The position numbers and the translations under genes were made by a program. The notes below the pieces were generated by a model. It had not been told where the DNA came from. It made no database searches and was given only the letters and a program-made list of their open reading frames with translations. A stretch of 35,746 bases of DNA from Rhodospirillales bacterium (GTDB taxonomy: Bacteria; Pseudomonadota; Alphaproteobacteria; UBA828): the NCBI GenBank assembly GCA_028818855.1, contig JAPPMY010000219.1:1-35746 (forward strand), written 5' to 3'. Every line of letters starts with the position of its first letter. Within the stretch, counting starts at the first letter, position 1. This document shows positions 26,110-33,248 of this stretch, piece after piece.

Positions 26110-26901
26110 TCAGCGGGCTGCTGCCATCGCGCGCTGGGCCATGACGCCCACCAGGTGTGCGCGGTATTCGGCGCTCGCGTGGATGTCCGAGTTGAGGCCG
26201 TCCGGAGAGAGCGCCGGCAGCGCCTTGTCGGCATCGAGAGAGCTACCCAGCGCGGCCTCCATGGCGCTGGCCCGGAACACGCAGGGGCCGGCCCCGGTGA
26301 CGGCGATGCGCACGCCATCAGCCGTCTCCGCCGCCATGACGCCGACGATCGCGTAGCGCGACGCCGGGTTCGGGAACTTGGCGTAGCCCGCCTTCCCTGA
26401 CCGCGGGAAGCGCACGGCCGTCACGATCTCGCCCTCCTCCAGCGCCGTCTCGAACAGGCCGGTGAAGAAGTCGTCCGCCGCGATGCTGCGCCTGTCGGTA
26501 ACGACGGTCGCGGCCAGCCCCACCAGGGCGGCGGGATAGTCCGCCGCCGGATCGTTGTTGGCGATGGACCCGCCGATGGTGCCCTTGTTGCGCACCTGCG
26601 GGTCGCCGATCTTGCCTGCGAGCGCGGCAAGCGCCGGGATCGCGCCCTGCACCTCGGCGGACGCGGCGACGGCCGCATGGGGCGTCCGCGCGCCGACCTC
26701 GACCGCCTCGCCATCGACCGTAATGCCAACCAGCTCCGCGATTCCAGCCAGATCGATCAGGTCCGACGGCGCGGCGAGGCGCTGCTTCATCGTGGGCAGC
26801 AGCGTGTGACCGCCGGAGAGATAGGCGCCGTCCTCCGCAGACCGAAACGCCGCGGCTGCGTCCTCGACCGACGTAGCCCGGTGGTAGTTGAATGCGTGCA
26901 T
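26110..26901 (-). CDS. FAD-binding subunit M of a xanthine dehydrogenase/CO dehydrogenase-type molybdoenzyme, without partners
   Basis: The 263-residue product is a CoxM-type FAD subunit: YLSGGHTLLPTMKQR near residue 27, then RNKGTIGGSIANNDPAADYPAALVGLAA around 104-131. Both are FAD-binding motifs of the family. In known enzymes this subunit passes electrons between the iron-sulfur subunit and FAD. The small [2Fe-2S] and large molybdenum subunits are not in the window: upstream lies a divergent NTF2-like gene and downstream DUF3179. The gene appears whole, so the partners may be encoded elsewhere, or this may be an independent flavoprotein. The ATG start matches the family. Confidence 0.88.
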   Translation of the reverse strand: MHAFNYHRATSVEDAAAAFRSAEDGAYLSGGHTLLPTMKQRLAAPSDLIDLAGIAELVGITVDGEAVEVGARTPHAAVAASAEVQGAIPALAALAGKIGDPQVRNKGTIGGSIANNDPAADYPAALVGLAATVVTDRRSIAADDFFTGLFETALEEGEIVTAVRFPRSGKAGYAKFPNPASRYAIVGVMAAETADGVRIAVTGAGPCVFRASAMEAALGSSLDADKALPALSPDGLNSDIHASAEYRAHLVGVMAQRAMAAAR

Positions 26902-26963
26902 TGCGTGCGCTCCTCTCCGGCCAGACTATGGCCTTAGCCCGGATTTTGCCAGAGGACCATCAT

Positions 26964-27001
26964 CCGGGGCTGCCGGCCTTTCGGGCGCCTGCCAGCCCCG
27001 G
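26964..27001. promoter_or_regulatory. Inverted repeat between the divergent CoxM and NTF2-like genes
   Basis: CCGGGGCTG (26964-26972) and CAGCCCCGG (26993-27001) are perfect 9-bp arms with a 20-bp centre. It stands between divergent starts, where an operator would be expected. No U-run follows on either strand. It could also be chance in GC-rich DNA. Confidence 0.3.
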
Positions 27002-27034
27002 CTACGATGCGCTCTCGCGGGAGAGGAGGCGCGA

Positions 27035-27421
27035 GTGGTCACGCTCAGGCGCGCCCAGATCGTCAATCTGGTCGAGCACAGCTACTACAGCAATATCGAC
27101 TTCCGCCGGCTCGGCACGGTGCTCGACTGCTTCGTCCCGGGCGCGCTGCTCTCGGTGGACGGACGGAACCATCATGGCCGGGATCGGGGGATCAAAACGT
27201 ATCTCACGCAGATGCTGGCGACCTATCCTGCCATCCGCCACGAGTTGCTGAGCCACGAGGTCGACGAGGCTGCCCAGCGATCCACCTGCCAATTCATCCT
27301 GCGCCTCGAGGACGCCGAGGGCCAGGCGCGCGCGGTGGGCGGAACGGCCACCTTTCGCCTCGAGAACGGCAAGCTCGCGACGGTCACGGTGGAGAGCGAC
27401 GGCAGCGGCCCCCTGCCCTGA
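27035..27421 (+). CDS. NTF2/SnoaL-like small protein
   Basis: The 128-residue product starts at a GTG after a very good AGAGGAGG (five bases before the start), which decides this start over longer in-frame options. It fits the NTF2/SnoaL cone fold: LVEHSYYSNIDFRRLGTVLDCF near the N-terminus, DGRNHHGRDRGIKTYL in the middle, and AVGGTATFRLENGKLATVTV near the end. This fold includes polyketide cyclases, hydratases and small-molecule binding proteins, so function is open. It lies 79 bp before the isochorismatase gene, with a dyad between them. Confidence 0.65.
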   Translation: MVTLRRAQIVNLVEHSYYSNIDFRRLGTVLDCFVPGALLSVDGRNHHGRDRGIKTYLTQMLATYPAIRHELLSHEVDEAAQRSTCQFILRLEDAEGQARAVGGTATFRLENGKLATVTVESDGSGPLP

Positions 27422-27428
27422 GCCGCAA

Positions 27429-27472
27429 GGAACGAGAGCCCGCTTGACAGAGCGGGGCGTTCCGTCTGTTCT
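27429..27472 (+). promoter_or_regulatory. Dyad with an embedded -35 box upstream of the isochorismatase gene
   Basis: Nested inverted repeats GGAACG/CGTTCC and CCCGCT/AGCGGG surround TGACAG at 27445-27450. A perfect TTGACA (27444-27449) spans the inner arm and loop, with TGTTCT 17 bp downstream as a weak -10. The structure may be an operator that blocks this promoter, or a weak terminator for the NTF2-like gene, since a T-containing stretch follows. Confidence 0.5.
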
Positions 27473-27500
27473 CCAAGGACCAACGCGGGCGGGGTGCGGC

Positions 27501-28145
27501 ATGGCTTCGGATATCGACATCTACAAGACGCAGAATTTCGGGAACCGTCTGGGTTTCGGCGAGAAGGCGGCGCTGCTGATCGTCGATTTCGTCAACGGCT
27601 TCACCGACCCGGCGAAGTTCGGCGGCGGCAACATCCAGGAGGCGATCGACGCCACCGTGGGGCTGCTCGCCTTCTGCCGCGAGCGCGGCGTGCCGGTGGC
27701 GCACACGCGCGTGATCTTCGCCGACGATGAGGCCGACGCGAACATCATGTGCATGAAGGTGCCCTCGCTCACGGGATTGACGGAGGACGCGCCGGACAGC
27801 CAGATCGTCGACGCGCTGGCGCCTGAGCCGGGGGAGATCGTCGTCCGCAAGCGGGTGCCGTCCGCCTTCTTCGGCACCGACCTAGCGCCGGCCTTCGCCA
27901 GAATGCGCGTCGATACGGTGATGGTCGCGGGCTGCACCACGTCGGGCTGCGTGCGGGCGAGCGTGCTCGACGCCATGTGTCACGGCTTCCGCCCGGTGGT
28001 GATCAGCGACTGCGTGGGCGACCGGGCGCTCGGCCCCCACGAGGCCAATCTCTTCGACATGGCCCAGAAGTACGCCGACATCGTGACCAGCGCCGAGGCG
28101 ATGGCTGCGCTCTCCGGCGCCGTCGCGGCGCACGCGGCCGAGTAG
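27501..28145 (+). CDS. Isochorismatase-family amidohydrolase (N-carbamoylsarcosine amidase/maleamate amidase-like)
   Basis: The 214-residue protein has the family triad Asp29 (IVDFVNGF), Lys117 (VRKRVPSAFFGTDL) and Cys150 in GCTTSGCVRASVLDA. The AFFGTDL and TSGCVRASV motifs are closest to N-carbamoylsarcosine amidases and maleamate (NicF-like) amidohydrolases. These cleave C-N amide or carbamoyl bonds with release of ammonia. The ATG at 27501 fits the family N-terminus. It is followed after only 9 bp by the MDR oxidoreductase, so they are probably one transcript. The exact substrate (carbamoyl, maleamate or ureidoacrylate type) cannot be told from the sequence. Confidence 0.87.
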   Translation: MASDIDIYKTQNFGNRLGFGEKAALLIVDFVNGFTDPAKFGGGNIQEAIDATVGLLAFCRERGVPVAHTRVIFADDEADANIMCMKVPSLTGLTEDAPDSQIVDALAPEPGEIVVRKRVPSAFFGTDLAPAFARMRVDTVMVAGCTTSGCVRASVLDAMCHGFRPVVISDCVGDRALGPHEANLFDMAQKYADIVTSAEAMAALSGAVAAHAAE

Positions 28146-28154
28146 CAGCCCGCT

Positions 28155-29183
28155 GTGAAGGCGGTCGTTATCCGCGCCCACGGCGGCGTGGAGAACCTGC
28201 TCTACGAGGAGGTCGAGACGCCGGCGCCCGGGCCGGGCGAGCTGCTCGTGCGCATCCGGGCGAGCGGCATCAACCACCTCGACCACGACGTGCGCGAGGG
28301 CGTCTCCGGCATTCCCGTGACGCTCCCCCACGTGCCGGGCTGCGAAGGCGTGGGCGAGGTCGCGGCGCTCGCTCCCGGCGTGGCGGGCCCGCCCGTCGGC
28401 ACCCGCGTCGCCATCGACTTCGCGCAAGGAGACCCGCTGTCGGAGCCCTGGCTGAGCGGCCTCGACGGCGTGGATTTCACTCACGGCCGCATCGGCGCGG
28501 GCCAGTGGGGGACGCACGCGGAGTACTGCATCTCGCATGCGCTCTCAGTGATCCCGCTGCCGGACGCGCTCCCCTTCGAGACCGCTGCGGCCGGCATGAT
28601 CGGCCTCGGCACCGCCTGGCACATGACGGTGGCGCTGGGCCGCGTGCAGGCAGGGCAGACGGTGCTGGTCAACGCGGCCGGCAGCGTGGTCGGCTCATCG
28701 GCGATCCAGGTCGCCCTGCTGCACGGCGCCCGCGTGATTGCGAGCGCGGGCTCCGCCGCCAAGCTGGAGAAGGCGCGCGCGCTCGGCGCCGCCGAGACCA
28801 TCGACTACACGCGCCAGAGCATCCGGGACGAAGTGCTCAGGCTCACCCAAGGCCGCGGCGTCGATCTCGTGATCGAGAGCGTGGGCGGCGACGTGCTGCG
28901 CCAGAGCATCGACGCGGTCTGCTTCAACGGCCGCCTCGTCACCTGCGGCGCGCATGCCGGCGAGGAGGTGCCGCTCAACGTGATCGAGCTTTTCCGCAAG
29001 CACATGACGATCCACGGCAGCCACTTCTGCGGCCGCCGCGAGCTTGCGCGCGTCTTCGCATTGATGGCGGAGGGCCGGCTCAACCCCGTGATCGATACCG
29101 TCTGCCCGCTTGCCGAGATTCAGACCGCGGCGCGCCGCACCGCCGACCGCGACGTCTTCGGCAAGATGGTGCTGGTGCCGTAG
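28155..29183 (+). CDS. Medium-chain dehydrogenase/reductase, quinone oxidoreductase-like
   Basis: The 342-residue protein is of the MDR superfamily. Its GroES-like N-terminus has VKAVVIRAHGGVENLLYEEVETP, HVPGCEGVGEVA, and a Rossmann NAD(P)-binding region AAGSVVGSSAIQVAL near residue 174. The classical structural-zinc cysteines are absent, so it fits the NADPH:quinone reductase/enoyl reductase side of the family. The GTG start at 28155 lies 9 bp after the isochorismatase stop and has no strong SD, consistent with coupled translation. Likely reduces or oxidises a product of the pathway; the substrate is unknown. It is convergent with the dihydropyrimidinase gene, with a 22-bp gap and no terminator. 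Confidence 0.85.
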   Translation: MKAVVIRAHGGVENLLYEEVETPAPGPGELLVRIRASGINHLDHDVREGVSGIPVTLPHVPGCEGVGEVAALAPGVAGPPVGTRVAIDFAQGDPLSEPWLSGLDGVDFTHGRIGAGQWGTHAEYCISHALSVIPLPDALPFETAAAGMIGLGTAWHMTVALGRVQAGQTVLVNAAGSVVGSSAIQVALLHGARVIASAGSAAKLEKARALGAAETIDYTRQSIRDEVLRLTQGRGVDLVIESVGGDVLRQSIDAVCFNGRLVTCGAHAGEEVPLNVIELFRKHMTIHGSHFCGRRELARVFALMAEGRLNPVIDTVCPLAEIQTAARRTADRDVFGKMVLVP

Positions 29184-29205
29184 GACGGACCGCTCCGCTC
29201 CGCCC

Positions 29206-30618
29206 CTACTTCTGCTTGCCCGCCTGGCCGCGCTTGATGAACCGGCCGCCGCCCTCGCGGCCGAGCCACTTCCGGCCGTCGACGATCAGCTCGCCGCGCA
29301 GGAACACCTTGCTCACCCGGCCCGTCACCTCGCGGCCTTCGAACATCGAGTACTCGACCCGGCTGTGGTGCTCGGCGGCGCGGATGGTCCAGCGCTCGTC
29401 CGGGTCGAACAGCACGATATCCGCATCGGAGCCCACCGCGATCGTGCCCTTGCGCGGGAACAGGCCGAAGAGCTTGGCCGGCGCCGTCGCCGTCAGCTCC
29501 ACGTAGCGGTTGAGCGACATGCCGTTCCGCCGCACGCCGCCGTCGTAGACCAGCGGCATGCGAGTCTCCAGCCCCGGCGCCCCGTTCGGGATCTTGCTGA
29601 AGTCGTCGCGGCCCAGCTCCTTGGAGAGCCGCAAGCCCAGCACGTTCTCGCTGAAGCAGAAGGGACAGTGATCCGTGGCGATGACCTGAAGATCATCGGT
29701 CCTCAGCCCACGCCAGAGCGCATGCTGGTGCGCCTCGCTCCTGAGCGGCGGCGTCATCACGAACTTGGCACCCTCGAAGCCGGGCCGGTCGTACTCCTCA
29801 TCGGTGAGGAAGAGGTAGTGCGGGCAGGTCTCGGCATGGACGGGGAGGCCGCGATCCCGCGCCTCCGTCACCGCGTCGAGCGCCTCGCCTGCCGAGAGGT
29901 GCACGATGTAGACCGGCGCCTCGGCAAGCTCGGCAATGCGGATGACCCGGCTGGTGGCCTCGCCCTCCATGATCGTCGGCCGCGTCAGCATGTGCCACTT
30001 GGGGCTGGTGTTGCCGGCGTCCAGCGCCTCCTGCACCAGCACGTCGATGACGTGGCCGTTCTCGGCATGGACCTGCACCATGCCGCCGTTCGCGCCCACC
30101 ATCCGCATCGTCTTGAAGATCGCCCCGTCGTCGATCATCAGCACGTCGGGGTAGGCGGTGAAGAGCTTGAAGGTGGGTACGCCCTCGTCGTGAATCAGGC
30201 TCTTCATGTCGGTGAGCGACTGGTCGTTCACGTCGATCATGATCATGTGAGCGCCGACGTCGACGCCAGCAACCGAGGCGCGCTCGTGCCAGTTGGCGAG
30301 GCCCGCGAGCGGGCTCTCCCCCTTCGTCTGGTTGGCGAAGTCGACGATGGTGGTGGTGCCGCCGAAGGCCGCCGCCTGGGAGCCGGTATAGAAGGTGTCC
30401 GCCGTGCGCGCCGGCCCGAAGTCCCAGTCGAGGTGCGTGTGCACGTCGACGCCGCCGGGCATGACCAGCAAGCCCCCGGCGTCGTGCTCGGCGACACCGT
30501 CGCCCACGGGGAGGTCCGTGCCGATCATGCGGACGCGGCCGTCCTCCATCAGGATGTCGGCCGTATAGTCGTCCACCGCCGTCACGATCCGCCCGTTCCG
30601 AATCACGGTTGCAGTCAT
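29206..30618 (-). CDS. hydA: Dihydropyrimidinase (hydantoinase)
   Basis: The 470-residue protein has the amidohydrolase zinc ligands: H60-T-H62, carbamylated Lys151 in PTFKLF, H184 in VHAEN, H240 in IVHLSAGEALD and D316 in ATDHCPF. The whole chain reads like bacterial dihydropyrimidinases/D-hydantoinases, which open dihydrouracil, dihydrothymine or hydantoin rings to N-carbamoyl products. Length is close to the family norm. The ATG at 30618 follows GGGGAGGCG. On the same strand about 95 bp upstream lies the PfkB kinase gene, so the two may be co-transcribed. The usual partner beta-ureidopropionase may be the M20 hydrolase at 33.2-34.5 kb; no dihydropyrimidine dehydrogenase is in the window. 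Confidence 0.93.
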   Translation of the reverse strand: MTATVIRNGRIVTAVDDYTADILMEDGRVRMIGTDLPVGDGVAEHDAGGLLVMPGGVDVHTHLDWDFGPARTADTFYTGSQAAAFGGTTTIVDFANQTKGESPLAGLANWHERASVAGVDVGAHMIMIDVNDQSLTDMKSLIHDEGVPTFKLFTAYPDVLMIDDGAIFKTMRMVGANGGMVQVHAENGHVIDVLVQEALDAGNTSPKWHMLTRPTIMEGEATSRVIRIAELAEAPVYIVHLSAGEALDAVTEARDRGLPVHAETCPHYLFLTDEEYDRPGFEGAKFVMTPPLRSEAHQHALWRGLRTDDLQVIATDHCPFCFSENVLGLRLSKELGRDDFSKIPNGAPGLETRMPLVYDGGVRRNGMSLNRYVELTATAPAKLFGLFPRKGTIAVGSDADIVLFDPDERWTIRAAEHHSRVEYSMFEGREVTGRVSKVFLRGELIVDGRKWLGREGGGRFIKRGQAGKQK

Positions 30619-30713
30619 CGTCGCCTCCCCGGAGCGTCGAGAGCCCCCGTTCCCTCTCCGCTCATCATGCCGCGCCGGTCCGCACCCGTCCACGTCCGCG
30701 CGGGCCTGGCCGG

Positions 30714-31670
30714 CTACTGCGATGGACGCGCCGGCGCCTGCGCCGCCATGAACGCCGCCACCTCATCGTGACTCGGTTGGGGGGCGATGGCGCCGATGCC
30801 GCTCGCGGTGAGCGCGCCGACGGCGTTGGCGTACCGCCCCGCCTCATCGGGCGTGTCACCCTGCAGCACGGAATGGACGAACCCCGCGGCGAACGCATCG
30901 CCCGCCCCGGTCGCATCGACCGCGTCCACCGTCCAGCCCGGCAGACGCCAGCGGGCGCCGGCGTCGTCCGCGACCAGGCAGCCCCGGGCGCCGAGCTTCG
31001 CGACCGCGAGGCGCGGCTGCCCGCTCACGATCCGATCGAGCGCGGCTTCGACCGGGGTGGCATCGTAGAGGAAGGCGACGTCCTCCTCGCTCACGAACAC
31101 GATGTCGGCGAGCGAGAGAGCCCCGAAGAAGTCGCGCCGGAGCGTCGCGGCGGAGCCCAGCACCGGGCGCACGTTGGCGTCGTAGCTCACCGTCGTGCCG
31201 GCGGCGCGGGCGAGCGCCATCGCCGTCCCGACCGCCTCGGCGCAGGAGGGCGAGATCGCCTGGGAGATGCCGCTCGCATGCAGGAGGCGCGCGCCGCCCA
31301 CATAGTCCGGGTCGATATCCGCGCTCGCCAGATGGCTCGCCGCCGAATTGCGGCGCAGGTACGTGAAGCGATGCTCTCGTTCGTCCGTGTAGGACACGAA
31401 ATAGACGCCGGTGTGGTGCGCCGCGTCGACCCGGACTTGGCTCGCATCGACGCCATTGCGCTCCAGCATCGCAATGAAGGCGCGACCGAAGTCGTCGTCC
31501 CCCACCCACGTGACATAGCCGCACGATGCGCCAAGGCGCGCCGCCGCAAGCAGGAAGTTCGCCGTGTCGCCGCCCCAGCCGCTGCGAAATCGCTCCACGT
31601 CCCCAAGCGGGCCGGCGGCTTCCGCCGCCAGCTCCATGAGGGGCTCGCCCACGGCGATCAGGTCAGGCAT
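30714..31670 (-). CDS. PfkB-family carbohydrate kinase (2-keto-3-deoxygluconate kinase-like)
   Basis: The 318-residue product has the PfkB/ribokinase signatures: SGWGGDTANFLLAAARLG near residue 30 and DATGAGDAFAAGF at about 252-264, with catalytic Asp258 in GAGD. FVSEEDVAFLYDA near 192 and the overall layout resemble KDG kinases, which phosphorylate 2-keto-3-deoxygluconate, but adenosine-like substrates are also in this superfamily. The ATG at 31670 begins the conserved MPDLIAVGEPL. A longer in-frame start at 31760 would lengthen it with unlike sequence. It precedes the dihydropyrimidinase on the same strand. A sugar kinase beside a cyclic ureidase is odd; ribose released from nucleosides is one speculative link. 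Confidence 0.87.
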   Translation of the reverse strand: MPDLIAVGEPLMELAAEAAGPLGDVERFRSGWGGDTANFLLAAARLGASCGYVTWVGDDDFGRAFIAMLERNGVDASQVRVDAAHHTGVYFVSYTDEREHRFTYLRRNSAASHLASADIDPDYVGGARLLHASGISQAISPSCAEAVGTAMALARAAGTTVSYDANVRPVLGSAATLRRDFFGALSLADIVFVSEEDVAFLYDATPVEAALDRIVSGQPRLAVAKLGARGCLVADDAGARWRLPGWTVDAVDATGAGDAFAAGFVHSVLQGDTPDEAGRYANAVGALTASGIGAIAPQPSHDEVAAFMAAQAPARPSQ

Positions 31671-31970
31671 GGGCTGCGGCGGGGCACACCTTCGCGCCTG
31701 CTGCACGGAGGCCAGATGGGCGCAATCGAGGGGACGACAGGATCGATTTCGAGCCTCCACCGGCCGGGGACCTCACACTATCGCCCCCCTGCCCCGGCGC
31801 CAACCGGCACTTCCTACCGGGGCCGCAGGGAGTCGCCGCCGCGGCCGGCGACAGCGCAGGCAAAGGCGCGGGCCGCCACAGCCCGCGGCGCGACATTGCG
31901 CGGCCCGGACGGCTTTGCCAGAGTCTTGCCCGCCCCCAACCGCGCGAGCAGGGAGGACACGTCGCCGCTA
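31671..31970. other. 300-bp intergenic region between PfkB kinase and ParB-like gene
   Basis: No protein-like frame is convincing. Two GC-rich dyads are present: a 21-bp palindromic unit at 31832-31852 (GTCGCCG/CGGCGAC arms) and a 7-bp stem with 7-base loop at 31867-31887 (CGCGGGC/GCCCGCG). A good GGGAGGA at 31951-31957 is the likely SD of the ParB-like gene. Promoters must lie here for both divergent genes, but I cannot pick one. Confidence 0.5.
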
Positions 31971-32213
31971 CTGGAGAACAAGGACCTCGCCATCGCCGAC
32001 ATCTACGTGCCGGCCAAGCGCCGCCGCACACTCAAGCAGACGACGGTGGAGGCGCTCGCGGAGAGCATCCTGGAGGACGGGCTGAAGGTTCCGATCCTGG
32101 TGCGCGAGGACGGCGCCCGCTACGTGCTCGTGGAAGGGCTGCACCGGCTGGAGGCATGCCGGGCGCTTGGCGAAGAGGTCATCGCCTGCACCTTCGTCCA
32201 GGCCCGGAGCTGA
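31971..32213 (+). CDS. Stand-alone ParB/sulfiredoxin-fold mini-protein
   Basis: An 80-residue frame encodes the ParB N-terminal-like fold: IADIYVPAKRRRTLKQTTVEALAESI, then GLKVPILVREDGARYVLVEGLHRLEACRALGEEVIACTFVQ. The pattern G-x3-PI-x-VR and GLHRLEA is the nucleotide-binding heart of the fold. No ParA partner or centromere-like site is nearby, and the DNA-binding part of true ParB is absent, so it is not a partition protein. The start is a problem: no ATG or GTG is well placed. The CTG at 31971 fits the family length and has GGGAGGA 13 bases upstream, slightly far. A TTG at 31926 would add 15 residues. Function unknown; possibly a NTP-binding or regulatory module. Confidence 0.7.
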   Translation: MENKDLAIADIYVPAKRRRTLKQTTVEALAESILEDGLKVPILVREDGARYVLVEGLHRLEACRALGEEVIACTFVQARS

Positions 32214-32246
32214 TGCGCGCCGCAAGCCGGCCACGATGAGCCGCGC

Positions 32247-33248
32247 ATGACCACGCTCGGCTTCGGCTTCCTCGATCGCCCCGGCGTGCGCGAGCAGTTG
32301 AGGCTCGCCGCCAGGGCCGAGGCGCTCGGCTACGATTCGCTCTGGGTCACCGAGACCCGGCTCGCGCGCGACGCGGTCTCGGTGCTGGGCGCCATGGCGG
32401 CCACGACGGAACGGGTGCGGCTCGGCAGCTGCATCGTCAACAGCTGGACCCGCGGGCCCGCTCTCATGGCCATGACCTTCGCCACCCTCGACAACCTGGC
32501 GCCGGGGCGGATGAACCTCGGCCTCGGCGCCTACTGGGACCCGCTCGCCTGGAAGCAGGGCATCGAGCGCCGCAAGCCGCTCAGCCAGATGCGCGAGTAC
32601 GTGAGCGTCCTGCGCCGACTCTTCGCGCTCGAGGACGGCGTCACGCACGAGGGCGAGCTGGTGCGCGTGCGGGACCTCACCCTCGACCTCGGTCACGGCG
32701 ATGCGCGCGTGCCACCCGCCGTGAGAATCTTCATCGGCCCCACCGGCCCCCGCATGATGGAGCTTGGCGGCGAGGTCGCCGACGGCGTTCTCATCAACGG
32801 CATCCTCTCGCCCGCCTACACTACCCGCTCGCTGGAGCACGTCGCAGCAGGCGCCCAGCGCACGGGCCGGACGCTCGCCGAAGTCGAGACGCTGCAGCTC
32901 GTCAACATCTCGATGGACGCCGACCGCGGCAAGGCCCTCTACGACGCGAAGCGCCTCGTGACCCAGTACCTCGGTCAGCAGCCCCACTTCGCCAAGGCCT
33001 GGGAGTTCCCCGAGGATCGCCTGGCCGAAATCAAGCGGGTGATGGGCGGCTGGCCGCCCAGGCCGGGCGGCATCGAGGAGGCCATGACGCTGGTGGACGA
33101 TGGGCTGGTGGACGAGCTGATCGCCCACGGCACGCCCGACGAATGCCGGGCCAGCGCGCAACGCTGGCTCGACACCGGGCTCGATGGGCTCATCCTGATC
33201 CCCCTCAGCCGCAACTACGACGAGATCCTGGAGGTCTTCGCGCCGTGA
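32247..33248 (+). CDS. LLM-class flavin-dependent oxidoreductase (MER-like)
   Basis: The 333-residue protein is of the luciferase-like monooxygenase superfamily: LAARAEALGYDSLWVTETRLARD near residue 21, TTERVRLGSCIVNSWTRGP near 53, LAPGRMNLGLGAYWDPLAWK near 84, then IFIGPTGPRMMELGGEVADGVLING. The order is nearest the methylenetetrahydromethanopterin reductase-like branch, which uses FMN or F420; the cofactor here is not fixed by sequence. Its stop overlaps the GTG of the next gene (GTGA), so the two are translationally coupled. That coupling suggests the flavin enzyme acts just before the carbamoylase in one pathway. Confidence 0.87.
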   Translation: MTTLGFGFLDRPGVREQLRLAARAEALGYDSLWVTETRLARDAVSVLGAMAATTERVRLGSCIVNSWTRGPALMAMTFATLDNLAPGRMNLGLGAYWDPLAWKQGIERRKPLSQMREYVSVLRRLFALEDGVTHEGELVRVRDLTLDLGHGDARVPPAVRIFIGPTGPRMMELGGEVADGVLINGILSPAYTTRSLEHVAAGAQRTGRTLAEVETLQLVNISMDADRGKALYDAKRLVTQYLGQQPHFAKAWEFPEDRLAEIKRVMGGWPPRPGGIEEAMTLVDDGLVDELIAHGTPDECRASAQRWLDTGLDGLILIPLSRNYDEILEVFAP

